A DNA stretch of 59,537 bases from a virus (IMGVR_UViG_3300043640_000359:1-59537), one strand, 5' to 3'. Numbered from the stretch's first letter, positions 22,248-31,229 are shown. A program made the numbers and translations. The notes: generated by a model from the sequence alone, not told the origin.

Positions 22248-23454
22248 GCACCGGCCGCATGGCACGCATTTCGGCGAGCCACCGTCCACAGAGATTACCT
22301 TCGGACCCGACTCGCTCGACGTGACGCTCGACACGTGGGGTCCGAAAGAGAATCTCTTCCCCACCATCTACGACGCGCTGCAAAGCAACTGGGGCGATAG
22401 CCCAAGTCGCACGGCTGCACACTACGACCGTCGCGACGCACACGAAGCGCCGCTGGGATCGTGGGAGCGGCAGACCGGGTGGGACCTGTTGACCGAGAAG
22501 CAGCGCACCTACGTCGAGGCGTGCTTCGCCGGCCGCACGCTCCAGCAGATTCTCGAGATGCTGACGTTCACGTTCACCATCGACGGCGTGACACGCGCCT
22601 TCACCCACGAGTTCGTGCGTGCGCGTATTGGCTCCGGTTTCATGCAGCATGGTGGCCGTGACAACGACTGGCGACACCGCCCGTGGACCATGCCCGAGAC
22701 CATCCGCCGCGCCTGCATCGCCAGTGGCGCAAACCCCGGCGATCTCGAGGAGCGCGACCACTGCCTCGTGGATATGCGGCCCATCATCGATCTGATCGAC
22801 AAGGAACGGGTCACGGCGATGGATCCGGACCCGCTCGCCACGGTGATCGATCGTCACCTGATGCGTACCAAGCGGCTTTATGCCGCACTGGTCGACGCGG
22901 GCATCCCCTGGCAGGATGCTCGGCGCGTGTTGCCCATCGGGTGCCAGACCTACATCCACGGCACGTTCAACTACGTGGCGCTCAACGGCGTACTGGCCAA
23001 CCGCTTGGAGCATATCATGGACTGGGAGATCAACTGTGTCACGCAGCTGATGCTCCGGCAGATCCACATGCACTGCCCGCCGCTCCTTGCGAAGTATCTG
23101 GGGAGCCACAGCGACAAGGCGCGCAAGGCCGCATTCGCCGGCTTGGATAGCTGGCCGCCGGACGGCAAGTATCCCAACCCGTTCGAGATCTGCGTGTGTG
23201 GGCACGGCCGCGGCGCGCACACCGGCCAGTGGGAGCACCCGCAAGCCACGCAGGATGGTTGTGGCGCGTGCGCAAGCGGTGGAACCCTGTGCCTGCACTA
23301 CCAGGCGACGGACGGTCGCCAGAGGCAACACAGGCGCGAGCAGAACCCGTTCTGGATCCTCTCGCCGGCTGCTATGGTCGGTGGCCCCATCGAGTGGATC
23401 GGAACCAACGGCGTCTATCCGGAAGACCTCCGGCCTGGCGCACGGAAGGAGTAG
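22231..23454 (+). CDS. thyX-like: Divergent flavin-dependent thymidylate synthase-like protein (ThyX-like)
   Basis: 407 residues, longer than ThyX (about 220-300). The central region has the ThyX topology: VTRAFTHEFVRARIGSGFMQ corresponds to the signature helix and ARRVLPIGCQTYIHGTFNYV plus LEHIMDWEINCVTQL to the C-terminal helices. However, the RHRX7S signature reads RARX7H (130-140), so flavin and dUMP contacts are altered. A C-terminal extension (about 310-360) has CVCGH, CGAC and a later Cys/His pair, a zinc-binding-like module. It may still make dTMP, or a different 5-substituted pyrimidine. The TAG stop lies three bases before the next gene. Confidence 0.7.
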   Translation: MYDDAKHRPHGTHFGEPPSTEITFGPDSLDVTLDTWGPKENLFPTIYDALQSNWGDSPSRTAAHYDRRDAHEAPLGSWERQTGWDLLTEKQRTYVEACFAGRTLQQILEMLTFTFTIDGVTRAFTHEFVRARIGSGFMQHGGRDNDWRHRPWTMPETIRRACIASGANPGDLEERDHCLVDMRPIIDLIDKERVTAMDPDPLATVIDRHLMRTKRLYAALVDAGIPWQDARRVLPIGCQTYIHGTFNYVALNGVLANRLEHIMDWEINCVTQLMLRQIHMHCPPLLAKYLGSHSDKARKAAFAGLDSWPPDGKYPNPFEICVCGHGRGAHTGQWEHPQATQDGCGACASGGTLCLHYQATDGRQRQHRREQNPFWILSPAAMVGGPIEWIGTNGVYPEDLRPGARKE

Positions 23455-23457
23455 GCT

Positions 23458-24339
23458 GTGGCTGTCGTCAAGAAACTGAAGGGTGCCGGTACCGTCGGCA
23501 AGAAGAAAGTGAAGGAGGTCGACGACACCCCGGCCTTCAAGATTTCGAAGGCGCTGTCGGTGCCGGTGGACAATCTCGCCGGCTACATCATCCTCCTCTT
23601 CGGCGAGAAGAAGATCGGCAAGACCACACTCGCCGCGCAGATGGGGAAGAACTACATCGCACGGTTCGAAGAGGGCACCAAGGCACTGCGCGTCTACGGC
23701 GATACCATCGGCTCGTGGCGCGATGCCAAGTCCATGGCGAAGCAGATGCTGAAGGATACCTTCTACGACACCGTCACCGTGGACACCATCGAGAAGATGC
23801 ACGCCATGTGCGACCGATGGGTGTGCCAGAAGCTGGCTATCGGCCATCTCAGCGAAGCGGACTGGGGTCAGGGCTACCAGATGGTGCGGCAGGAGATCGC
23901 CGAGTTCATCGACACGCTCGCGAAGAGCGGCAAAGGCGTTGTGCTGATCAGCCATGCGGATGTCCGCGAGATCACCGCACGCGACGGCAACAAGTACGAT
24001 CGGCTCACGGCGTCGGCACCAAAGATCTCCGCGGAGGTCTGCGAGGCGCTGGTGGATGTGTGGGCCTACTACGGCTACGAGGGTCGGCGACGCGTGCTCC
24101 AGATTCTGGGAGATGACCACGTCGCCGCAGGCCACCGACTCGACGGCCGCTTCCGCACACCGGACGGCCGACCGCTTCGACTCATCGACATGGGCAAGAC
24201 GCCGCAGCAGGGGTACAAGAACCTACTGGCCGCGTTTGCCAACGAGTTCACGCCAGTGCGTGAGACCGACGCAGACGACGATAGCGTCCCGTCTGTGGCG
24301 AAGAAGGCGAAGAAGAAGACGCTGCGTCGCCGCGCGTAG
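23458..24339 (+). CDS. RecA/Sak4-like ATPase
   Basis: 293 residues from GTG 23458. Walker A is GEKKIGKTT (49-57), Walker B TVTVDT (about 104-109), followed by a motif with GVVLISHADVRE as in the RecA-fold sensor strand. Phage proteins of this type (Sak4 / AAA_24 group) promote single-strand annealing together with an SSB, and the next gene is SSB-like. Both ends are Lys-rich. Its place between ThyX and SSB fits a recombination-replication role. Confidence 0.8.
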   Translation: MAVVKKLKGAGTVGKKKVKEVDDTPAFKISKALSVPVDNLAGYIILLFGEKKIGKTTLAAQMGKNYIARFEEGTKALRVYGDTIGSWRDAKSMAKQMLKDTFYDTVTVDTIEKMHAMCDRWVCQKLAIGHLSEADWGQGYQMVRQEIAEFIDTLAKSGKGVVLISHADVREITARDGNKYDRLTASAPKISAEVCEALVDVWAYYGYEGRRRVLQILGDDHVAAGHRLDGRFRTPDGRPLRLIDMGKTPQQGYKNLLAAFANEFTPVRETDADDDSVPSVAKKAKKKTLRRRA

Positions 24340-24374
24340 GGTGCGGCATCTACCCTCAGTCACAGGAGAGCACA

Positions 24375-25268
24375 GTGAAGAAACCGAACAAAGGCACCGC
24401 GGCGAAGAGCATCGATCTCAAGACCCTGATGGGGTCGGGTGGCGTGAAGCGGCTGAAGGCCGCGCGTGAGAAAGCCGCTGAGGGTGGTGGCGTCACCGAG
24501 TTCGAAGACGGCCGCTACATCGCCAAGTGCACGAGCGCCACGCCGTGCAAGTCGCAAGCCGGACGCCCGCAGGTGAAGTTCGTGTGGGTGTTCGTGGATG
24601 GCGAGTACGAGAAGAAGGAGAAGTGGTCCTTCCAGGGCATCGACACGGACGACGGCATGGGCTACCTCCTGATGGATCTCGACCGTCTCGGCTACGACGT
24701 GTCGGAGGTCGAGTCGCCGGAGGAAGTGCAGGAAGTGCTCGACGCCGTGGGCAAGGACAAGCCGGTCGCGCGCATCTCGCTGAAGACCAGCGGCGACTTC
24801 CAGAACGTCCGCATCCAGAAGCTCGTCGACCTCGACGACGCCGAAGAGGAAGAGGACGACGAGGAGGAAGACGAGGCCGAGGTCGAGGAAGAGAAGCCGG
24901 TGAAGAAGGCGAAGACCGCGAAGGGCAAGAAGGCGAAGCCCGAGCCGGTGGAAGAAGAAGAGGAGGAGGAAGAGGAAGAAGAAGAGGAAGCCGACGAGGA
25001 GGAAGAAGAGGACGACGAAGCCGCCGATGACGAAGAAGGTGGTGACGAACTCGATGTCCAGGTCGGCTCCCACGTCACCGTGCAGACCAAGGCTGGCAAG
25101 AAGAAGGCCGAGATCACGGACATCCTCGAGGACGAGAACGCCGTGAAGGTGCTCACCGAGGACGGCAAGAAGTTGAAGCTGTCCGCGGAGAAGATCATCA
25201 CGGTGGACGACGTCCCCGAGGAGCCGAAGAAGAAGGCCAAGAAGACCGCGGCCAAAACCAAGAAGTAG
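24375..25268 (+). CDS. ssDNA-binding protein (DUF669-like) with long acidic tail
   Basis: 297 residues. Residues 38-150 resemble DUF669-type phage SSBs: FEDGRYIAKCTSATPCKSQA, then VKFVWVFVDGEYEKKEKWSF and a helical pair. A run of about 75 residues nearly all Glu/Asp (156-230, broken by a Lys/Pro stretch) works like the acidic C-terminal tail of SSBs that recruits partners, here greatly extended. A small KOW-like beta unit (VGSHVTVQTKAGKKKAEI) and a Lys-rich end follow. GGAG at 24366 precedes the GTG start. Confidence 0.75.
   Translation: MKKPNKGTAAKSIDLKTLMGSGGVKRLKAAREKAAEGGGVTEFEDGRYIAKCTSATPCKSQAGRPQVKFVWVFVDGEYEKKEKWSFQGIDTDDGMGYLLMDLDRLGYDVSEVESPEEVQEVLDAVGKDKPVARISLKTSGDFQNVRIQKLVDLDDAEEEEDDEEEDEAEVEEEKPVKKAKTAKGKKAKPEPVEEEEEEEEEEEEEADEEEEEDDEAADDEEGGDELDVQVGSHVTVQTKAGKKKAEITDILEDENAVKVLTEDGKKLKLSAEKIITVDDVPEEPKKKAKKTAAKTKK
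24838..25060 (+). repeat. Low-complexity purine tract (GAG/GAA/GAC repeats)
   Basis: Nearly uninterrupted GAG, GAA and GAC codons encode the acidic tail of the SSB-like protein. The plus strand is almost pure purine over about 200 bases, so the tract may expand or contract and could form unusual DNA structure. Confidence 0.75.
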
Positions 25269-25292
25269 ATCGGGTCTGACGGCGGTGTAATG

Positions 25293-25321
25293 CTACGAGC
25301 CGGCCGAGTGCCGGCTCGTAG
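25293..25321 (+). terminator. Perfect hairpin between SSB and Nmad1-like genes
   Basis: CTACGAGCCGG, 7-base loop, CCGGCTCGTAG: an 11-base perfect stem. No T-run follows, so it is either a weak terminator, an RNA-processing site or a 3' stabiliser of the SSB message. Confidence 0.5.
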
Positions 25322-25345
25322 TGTGTTCGCGAATGGGGTGACACA

Positions 25346-25756
25346 ATGGCTGCGCTGGATCTCGGTCAACAGTACGACTACTTCAACTACGTCTACGAGT
25401 GCGCCACCGACGTGCTCGACAACCGTGCTAAGGATTACGCACCAGGAGGCGCACCACTCCTCAACGTGCTGGACACCTGTGTGCGCCGCAAGCTGACACC
25501 GTCCCAGGTGCTCGGTGTGCTCCTCGACAAACAGACCACCGCGCTCGACCGCTTCTTCAAACACGACGGCCGGCTGGACTCCGATTCCCTTCGGAGCCGC
25601 ACCATTGACGCGCTCAACTATCACGTGTTCATGCTCTTCTGGGTAGAGCGGCGCGCGGACATCTGTGAGGCGTGGCGCGTCTATTGGGACGCGCAACCCA
25701 ACAGTCAGCGAAAATCCAAGACCCTCCAAACCATCGATCGTCTCCGACAGCTATGA
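25346..25756 (+). CDS. Nmad1/DUF1599-like protein
   Basis: 136 residues, helical. AKDYAPGGAPLLNVL, then LLDKQTTALDRF and SLRSRTIDALNYHVFMLF follow the pattern of the nucleotide-modification-associated domain 1 / DUF1599 family (DYG..., DK..R, E/D..D..NY), common in phages beside replication genes. The biochemical role is not established; an association with altered bases has been proposed. ATGA overlap with the polymerase gene. Confidence 0.65.
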   Translation: MAALDLGQQYDYFNYVYECATDVLDNRAKDYAPGGAPLLNVLDTCVRRKLTPSQVLGVLLDKQTTALDRFFKHDGRLDSDSLRSRTIDALNYHVFMLFWVERRADICEAWRVYWDAQPNSQRKSKTLQTIDRLRQL

Positions 25757-27828
25757 CCCGCTTTCGGATTCGCGGTCCGATTGCCTGGGACACGGAAGGC
25801 ACTGGACTCTCGCCGCACGGCAAGTGGAAGACCGTGTGCTACAACTTCGGCAACGCCAAGAAGCCGGACCTCGCGATTCGTCGTGTGGTGCCGGCGAGAC
25901 CGTTCGCCTTTGCGTTTTGCAACACCCAGAACCAAACGCTCTACGTGCGTGGTGAGGTGGATCCGTTCACCCGCACCGTAGCGTTCACCAAGTCGCAACA
26001 GCAGCAGATCACCGACATCCTCGCGGACGAGCGCATCCCGAAGATCGCGCACAACGGCCGCTACGATATCGGTGTGTCTGAAGCGCAAGGGTTCGTCTTC
26101 CGTGGCGAAGCGATCGACACGATGATTCTCGGGCACACCTACACGGGTGGCAGCGAGTTGACCTACGCGTTGAAGCCGCTGACAAAGAAGTACCTGGACT
26201 ACGGCGACGACGACGAGAAGATTCTGGTGAAGGCCACGCACAAGGCGCGGCTCCTCGCCAAGAAGATGCGGTGGTCCTACGCCAACGAAAAGCTCGGCGG
26301 ACGCGAGCCGGCCAAAGCCGACTACTGGCTCGCACCCTACGAGATGTGCGAGGACTACGCCACCCGCGATGCGGTTCGCGCCATGCTGCTCTACCTGATG
26401 TGGTGGCCGCAGGTTAGCGACGACCAGAAGCGAAAGATCATATGCGAGCGTGAACACAAGTTGTTCTGGACGCTCAAACGGATGGAGGATCGCGGCGCAC
26501 GGGTGCACCCCAAGGATGTGCAGCGGCTGAAGAAGTTCTACCAGGCCTACAGCGACAAACAGATTGCCGTCGCCGTGAAGAACGGCGGTGCGGGAATGAA
26601 CTACAGTAGCACCCCGCAAATGTCGGCAAAGTTCTACGACGACCGTGGACATGAACCCGTGTTCACCGACGCCGGCAACTACTCCCTCAACGGCGAGATG
26701 CTCCTGAAGCTCGCCACCGGCTACACGCTCGACGCCGACGTAGACGAACGGAAGCTGAAGAAGCTCCGCACGCTCTTCGGCCGCTCGCTGGTGTTCGACC
26801 CGAAGTCCGAGGCGTGGCTCATTCCGGCGGACCCGCTAGCAAAGAGCGTACTGGAGTACAAAGCGGCCCAACAGACCATCTCCAGTTTCTTGGAGGTCTA
26901 CGAACGCTGCTGGGTGAAGGAAGCGGCCGACACCTACATCCTGCATCCTAGCTACCGTCAGAACGGCACGAAGACCGGCCGCCTCTCCTGCAGCGATCCC
27001 AACTTGATGCAGGTGGCCAGCGAGACCACCGGCCGTCGCAAGGCCGACATTCAGAGTCGGCCGCGCGAAGCCTTCGGCCCACGACCCGGCTACGTGTGGT
27101 ATCTCCCCGACTACTCGCAGATCGAGGTGTGGCTCTTCGCACACATGTCGGGCGAAGCACGCATGATGGCGCAACTGCTGAGCGGGATGGACTACCACGG
27201 TGGTATCGCCAAGCAGGTGTTCGGGCATCTGGCCGACTTCGCCGAGCACGCCGACTACTATCGCAAGTGCGCCAAGCTGATCATGTTCGCCAAGCTGTAT
27301 GGTGGCGGTATCGACAAGCTGGCCAGTCTCCTGAAGATGGCCCGCAGCCTGGCCGCCGAGTTCATCTCCCAGTACGAGGCGTCGCTCCCTGGTGTGCGGG
27401 CGTTCATGGACGAGATGATCGACCGTGCCAAGGTGGACGGCGAGATTGAGAATCCATTTGGCCGGCGCTACATCCTCGACCACGGGTTCGAATACCGCGC
27501 CACCAACTATATGATCCAGGGCACGGCCGCTGACGTGATGAAGAATGCCATGATCAACGTGGACGACATGCTGCGTCGCGAGTGGAACGACGAAGCCTAT
27601 CTCCTGTTGACCATCCACGACGAGCTGGTGATCGAGGTGCCGTATGCCTTGCACAGCCGTCGCCTGATGTACGCTATCGTGCGTGCCATGCAGCGCGATA
27701 CCCAGACGCTGGGGATGCCGTGTCATCTCCCGGTAGATATGAAGTTCGTTACACGCCGTTGGTCGTGGACCACGAAAGTGGATCTGCCCAAGGACGTGCG
27801 CGGTGGCGTACTGTTGAAAGCCGCGTAG
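25753..27828 (+). CDS. polA-like: Family A DNA polymerase with 3'-5' exonuclease
   Basis: 691 residues. Proofreading domain: Exo I DTEGTG (Asp13), Exo II HNGRYDIG, Exo III YATRDAVR. Polymerase domain: T/Q-loop-like NGTKTGRLSCSDPNLMQ, motif A DYSQIEVW (Asp453), motif B RKCAKLIMFAKLYGG (Arg504, Lys508, Phe512, Tyr516) and motif C HDE (622-624). No 5'-3' exonuclease domain. Phe512 corresponds to E. coli Pol I Phe762; in viral surveys Phe or Tyr here is linked to virulent phages. It is the main replicative polymerase, next to primase-helicase and SSB. The ATG is coupled by ATGA. Confidence 0.95.
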   Translation: MTRFRIRGPIAWDTEGTGLSPHGKWKTVCYNFGNAKKPDLAIRRVVPARPFAFAFCNTQNQTLYVRGEVDPFTRTVAFTKSQQQQITDILADERIPKIAHNGRYDIGVSEAQGFVFRGEAIDTMILGHTYTGGSELTYALKPLTKKYLDYGDDDEKILVKATHKARLLAKKMRWSYANEKLGGREPAKADYWLAPYEMCEDYATRDAVRAMLLYLMWWPQVSDDQKRKIICEREHKLFWTLKRMEDRGARVHPKDVQRLKKFYQAYSDKQIAVAVKNGGAGMNYSSTPQMSAKFYDDRGHEPVFTDAGNYSLNGEMLLKLATGYTLDADVDERKLKKLRTLFGRSLVFDPKSEAWLIPADPLAKSVLEYKAAQQTISSFLEVYERCWVKEAADTYILHPSYRQNGTKTGRLSCSDPNLMQVASETTGRRKADIQSRPREAFGPRPGYVWYLPDYSQIEVWLFAHMSGEARMMAQLLSGMDYHGGIAKQVFGHLADFAEHADYYRKCAKLIMFAKLYGGGIDKLASLLKMARSLAAEFISQYEASLPGVRAFMDEMIDRAKVDGEIENPFGRRYILDHGFEYRATNYMIQGTAADVMKNAMINVDDMLRREWNDEAYLLLTIHDELVIEVPYALHSRRLMYAIVRAMQRDTQTLGMPCHLPVDMKFVTRRWSWTTKVDLPKDVRGGVLLKAA

Positions 27829-27837
27829 GAGTAGCCT

Positions 27838-30048
27838 GTGGATTGGACCGACTCACCCAAACTCCGACCCTACGAGAACCACGGGGTGCTGTTCGCGAGC
27901 AGCCGTGGAAAGGAAGCGATCGGCTTGTGCCCCTTCACCGGGAAGCGAGACAAGTTCTACGTCAACATCGACAACGGTCTCTGGGACTCCAAGACCGCGG
28001 GCATGGGCGGCAACGTCCATCAGTTCCTGGAACAGATCCAGAAGATCTACCAGGAGGCGATGACCCCCGAGCGGTTGAAGGCGTTGGCCGATCACCGCAA
28101 GCTCCCCATGCGCGCGTTCGAGGACTGGGACCTTGGGTGGGACGGCGACTACGAGCGGAAGATCGACGGGGTCACGGTGCGTGGTGCGTACACACTCCCC
28201 GTGTACGATACGTCGGGCACGATGATCGATATCCGCCGCTACAACCTCTCCGCCAAGAGCATGATGTCCACGGCCGGGATGAAGGTGGGCCTGATGGGTG
28301 CGCACAAGCTCACCGCCAAGCCCAGCGCTCCCGTGTACATCTGCGAAGGCGAGTGGGACTGCATCGCGCTCACGTGGCTGCTGGAGCGTCTCGAGATCGA
28401 CGCCGTGGTGCTGGGACTCCCAGGTGCCGGCGTGATGAAGAGCGAGTGGTCGGGATGGCTGACCGGTCGCATCATCCACTTGCTCTACGACAACGACCGC
28501 GCCGGTCGCGTAGGCGAACTGAGCGCGTGGGAGAAGCTGAAGACCGTTTCTCGTCACATCACTTTCACGCATTGGCCGGCGGACGACGTGCCCGACGGCT
28601 TCGACGTGCGTGACTGGGTAGTGTATGGTGCGGTGGAGAAGAAGACGCCGAAGATGTGCTGGGAGCGGCTCCAGGGATTGTTCCGGAAAGAGCCGCGCGA
28701 TCTCAACGCGACCCTCATCGATGAGAAGGTTACAAAGAAACTCCGACTGGTGAAGCGCAAGCCCACCGAAGCGGAGACGAAGAAGGCCGGATGGAAGCCT
28801 ACGCTCGAGGAGGTGCACGCCACCTTCTCGAAATGGCTGCATCTCCGCAACACCGACGCCATCGACGTCATGCTCGCCACGGTGCTGTCGCAGCGTATTG
28901 GCGGCAACGATCCCTGCTGGGTATTCCTGGTGGGTCCGCCGGGGAGCGCCAAGACGGCCATCCTGAATTCCATCTCCGACTACGAGATGGTCTACGCCAC
29001 CAGCTCCCTCACGCCCCACTCACTGATCTCTGGTGCGAAAGTGGACGGCGTGGATCCGTCGTTGATTCCGCGGTTGAACGGCCGCGTGTTGATGGTCAAA
29101 GACTTCACCTCCATCCTGTGCATGCGCGAGATGGACAAGGAGGAAATCTTCGGCTACCTGCGCGACGCCTACGACGGCCGTTGCGGTAAGGTGTTCGGCA
29201 ACGGCGTGGAACGAAGCTATGTGTCGCGCTTCACAATCGTCGCGGCCGTCACCCCGCGCATCTACGACCTGGGCGAGAACCACCAGGCACTCGGCGAACG
29301 GTTCCTGAAGTTCACGGTGGGCGACAACCTCAATCACGACCAGGAGAACGACATCATCGATCGCGCCATTGCGAACATCGGCACCAGCGATGCCATGAAC
29401 GTGGAGTTGCGCGCGGTGGTCGAAGCGTTCCTCACCAACACCATCGCGCAAGAGGTGACGGTGATCCCGCACATCGAGCACGAGATGGCGGTTCGCATTC
29501 GCGAGCTTGGCAAGTTCGGCGCGAAGATGCGCGGCACGGTCTCACGGCATCACTATCACAACGATGTGATGACGGCACGTCCCTCCGCAGAGATCGGGAG
29601 TCGTCTCGGGATCCAGCTGGCGAAGCTCGCGCAGTCGGTCGCGCTGCTGCATCAACGCGCCACCGTCAGCGACGACGACTATCGTATCATCAAGAAGGTG
29701 GCACTGGATACCATCTCGCAGCGTATCGAGGATGTGGTGCGCTATATGTTGAAGGCGTGCCCCAACCCGGACCACTTCATCTCGACGAAGGAAGTGGCCA
29801 ACATTACCAACTACCCGCTGGCCACCTGCACACGAATCCTGGACGACCTACTGGCGTTGAAGGTGGTGGCGCGCAAGGGCAGTGGCTACCGCTATGCGTG
29901 GAGTGTGACGCCCTACATTCGGAACGCCGTGCGCATCAGCGGCATCTACGACGCGGCCGAGCAGCGCAACCGAGAGGTGGGCACGTGGTTCACGCTGCGC
30001 CGCAAGCGGAAGCCGCGCCGGCAGACGGCGGAGCCGGTTACGCCCTAG
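27838..30048 (+). CDS. Primase-helicase (TOPRIM plus AAA+/MCM-like ATPase)
   Basis: 736 residues from GTG 27838 (GGAG seven bases upstream). The N-terminus has a reduced zinc-finger-like CPFTGKRDKFYV; the TOPRIM fold shows ICEGEWDC (Glu170) and YDNDRAG (Asp218, Asp220). The second half is an AAA+ motor: Walker A GPPGSAKT (366-373), an arginine-finger-like ALGERFLKF, and a C-terminal winged helix (FISTKEVANITNYPLATCTR). This layout (primase fused to an MCM/D5-type rather than RecA/DnaB-type helicase) is found in several phage lineages. Last gene of the rightward unit. Confidence 0.85.
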   Translation: MDWTDSPKLRPYENHGVLFASSRGKEAIGLCPFTGKRDKFYVNIDNGLWDSKTAGMGGNVHQFLEQIQKIYQEAMTPERLKALADHRKLPMRAFEDWDLGWDGDYERKIDGVTVRGAYTLPVYDTSGTMIDIRRYNLSAKSMMSTAGMKVGLMGAHKLTAKPSAPVYICEGEWDCIALTWLLERLEIDAVVLGLPGAGVMKSEWSGWLTGRIIHLLYDNDRAGRVGELSAWEKLKTVSRHITFTHWPADDVPDGFDVRDWVVYGAVEKKTPKMCWERLQGLFRKEPRDLNATLIDEKVTKKLRLVKRKPTEAETKKAGWKPTLEEVHATFSKWLHLRNTDAIDVMLATVLSQRIGGNDPCWVFLVGPPGSAKTAILNSISDYEMVYATSSLTPHSLISGAKVDGVDPSLIPRLNGRVLMVKDFTSILCMREMDKEEIFGYLRDAYDGRCGKVFGNGVERSYVSRFTIVAAVTPRIYDLGENHQALGERFLKFTVGDNLNHDQENDIIDRAIANIGTSDAMNVELRAVVEAFLTNTIAQEVTVIPHIEHEMAVRIRELGKFGAKMRGTVSRHHYHNDVMTARPSAEIGSRLGIQLAKLAQSVALLHQRATVSDDDYRIIKKVALDTISQRIEDVVRYMLKACPNPDHFISTKEVANITNYPLATCTRILDDLLALKVVARKGSGYRYAWSVTPYIRNAVRISGIYDAAEQRNREVGTWFTLRRKRKPRRQTAEPVTP

Positions 30049-30245
30049 GGTTCGCCGGCCGGCCAAACCGCCTGGATTGGCTGGCCCGGCGCTCCGCCTT
30101 GCCGCAAACGGGGGTCCGCCCCTAGCCTTGGGAGGGTCGCCGCGGCGATCGTTCCTAAGGCCTTCTAAGGGTTTTCGTTCTTAACCCGATCAATCTAAGG
30201 GAGTTAACCCCGGCCCACACAAGGTAGGCCGGGGTCCGAGGGAGG
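30049..30245. other. Convergent intergenic region
   Basis: About 200 bases between the ends of the early and late units. It holds several GC-rich inverted repeats (for example CCGGCCGGCC near 30057) and the hairpin at 30207-30235; no gene seen. Confidence 0.6.
30207..30235. terminator. Hairpin between convergent operons, candidate bidirectional terminator
   Basis: ACCCCGGCC, 11-base loop, GGCCGGGGT: a perfect 9-base GC stem halfway between two converging stops. There is no T-run on either side, so termination would be weak or factor-dependent. Confidence 0.5.
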
Positions 30246-30488
30246 CTAGGCGTGCGGATCGGTCTCGCCGGCCGTCTGCGCGGCCACACGACGGGCGATC
30301 TCGTCGTCTACGCGCGCCAATTCCGCCGCATAGCGGACGCCCGTGTCCACAAGGGACTTGCGCTGGGCGTCGGTGTAGTCGGTGCCGAACTGATCGAAGA
30401 CCCAGTTGAGGCCTTTGCCGATCTGCTCGAGAGTCAACCCGGCACCGCGGAACGCGGCGACAAGCTGGAGAACGCCTGACAGGTCCAT
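30246..30488 (-). CDS. Small hypothetical late protein
   Basis: 80 residues, helical and soluble, last gene of the late unit. It starts three bases after the stop of the holin-like gene, so it is probably co-translated with it and may belong to the lysis group. No family recognised. Confidence 0.65.
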   Translation of the reverse strand: MDLSGVLQLVAAFRGAGLTLEQIGKGLNWVFDQFGTDYTDAQRKSLVDTGVRYAAELARVDDEIARRVAAQTAGETDPHA

Positions 30489-30491
30489 GGG

Positions 30492-31229
30492 CTACTTCGC
30501 TTTCTCGTAGGCGACTGCCAGCGCGCGACCCAGCGTGGCGGTCAGTTGTGCTTCCTGTGCGCCGTCGAACGTGTCCACCACAGCGGTCTGTAGCTTCGCG
30601 ATCTGCGCCACGAGTGGGCCGAGCTTATCGAACTGACGGGCCTGTGCCGCGGTATTGAACTCGCGACCAGTCGCCAGCGCTTCACGAACGACGACCTGTA
30701 CGTTGAGGCACGGCTTCGCCAACGGCGACGTCGTGTTCTCGGGAGCCGGACAGAACTTCGATACCATCTGACTGGCTTCGATCAGATAGTCCGCGGTCTG
30801 TTTGTCGGCAGTAACGACAGCTTGGTTCTGGCGCGCACTGCAGGCCAGGCCCGACAGCATCGTGGCCGCAATGAAGAAGGCCACGTACTTCTTGCCGTTG
30901 CCCAGCAGCGTGTTCACGCCGTTGACGCTACTGTCGAGCGACTTGGTGATCGTCAGGGCCCACTCGCGGCCACCGCTCGCCACCATGGCCGTCATGACGC
31001 TCTGTGCCAGCAGCGCGCCGAGCTCGCCGTCGAGCGTGTGCAGCACGCTGTGGGCCAGCCATGTACCGAAGCCGGACAGCCCGACCGCGTACACCCAAAT
31101 GGGGACCTTCTTGAGCACGGGGATTTCAGTAGCGGTGCGCTTGAGCACTTCGATCACGGCCCACACCGCGAGGCCAATGCCTCCGACGGTGGTGAACCAT
31201 GTCATGGGATCGAACACTTGCGGGTCCAT
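30492..31229 (-). CDS. Holin-like membrane protein fused to a lipoprotein-like domain
   Basis: 245 residues. The first 90 have two transmembrane helices (about 13-26 and 44-60) with a short basic loop, a common holin plan. Residues 115-131 form a third hydrophobic segment ending in LSGLAC, a good lipobox, followed by a helical domain of about 110 residues with a Cys pair. The second half looks like an outer-membrane spanin-type lipoprotein. Either this is a fusion with three membrane segments, or an internal GTG yields a separate lipoprotein. It would control lysis timing and envelope disruption. Assigned by topology and location only. Confidence 0.55.
   Translation of the reverse strand: MDPQVFDPMTWFTTVGGIGLAVWAVIEVLKRTATEIPVLKKVPIWVYAVGLSGFGTWLAHSVLHTLDGELGALLAQSVMTAMVASGGREWALTITKSLDSSVNGVNTLLGNGKKYVAFFIAATMLSGLACSARQNQAVVTADKQTADYLIEASQMVSKFCPAPENTTSPLAKPCLNVQVVVREALATGREFNTAAQARQFDKLGPLVAQIAKLQTAVVDTFDGAQEAQLTATLGRALAVAYEKAK

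Noticed and set aside
21796-24135. 779-residue open frame on the minus strand
   Set aside because: It lies antisense to the HAD fusion, ThyX-like and ATPase genes, all well supported on the plus strand, and has no domain. Long antisense frames arise from GC-rich codon bias.
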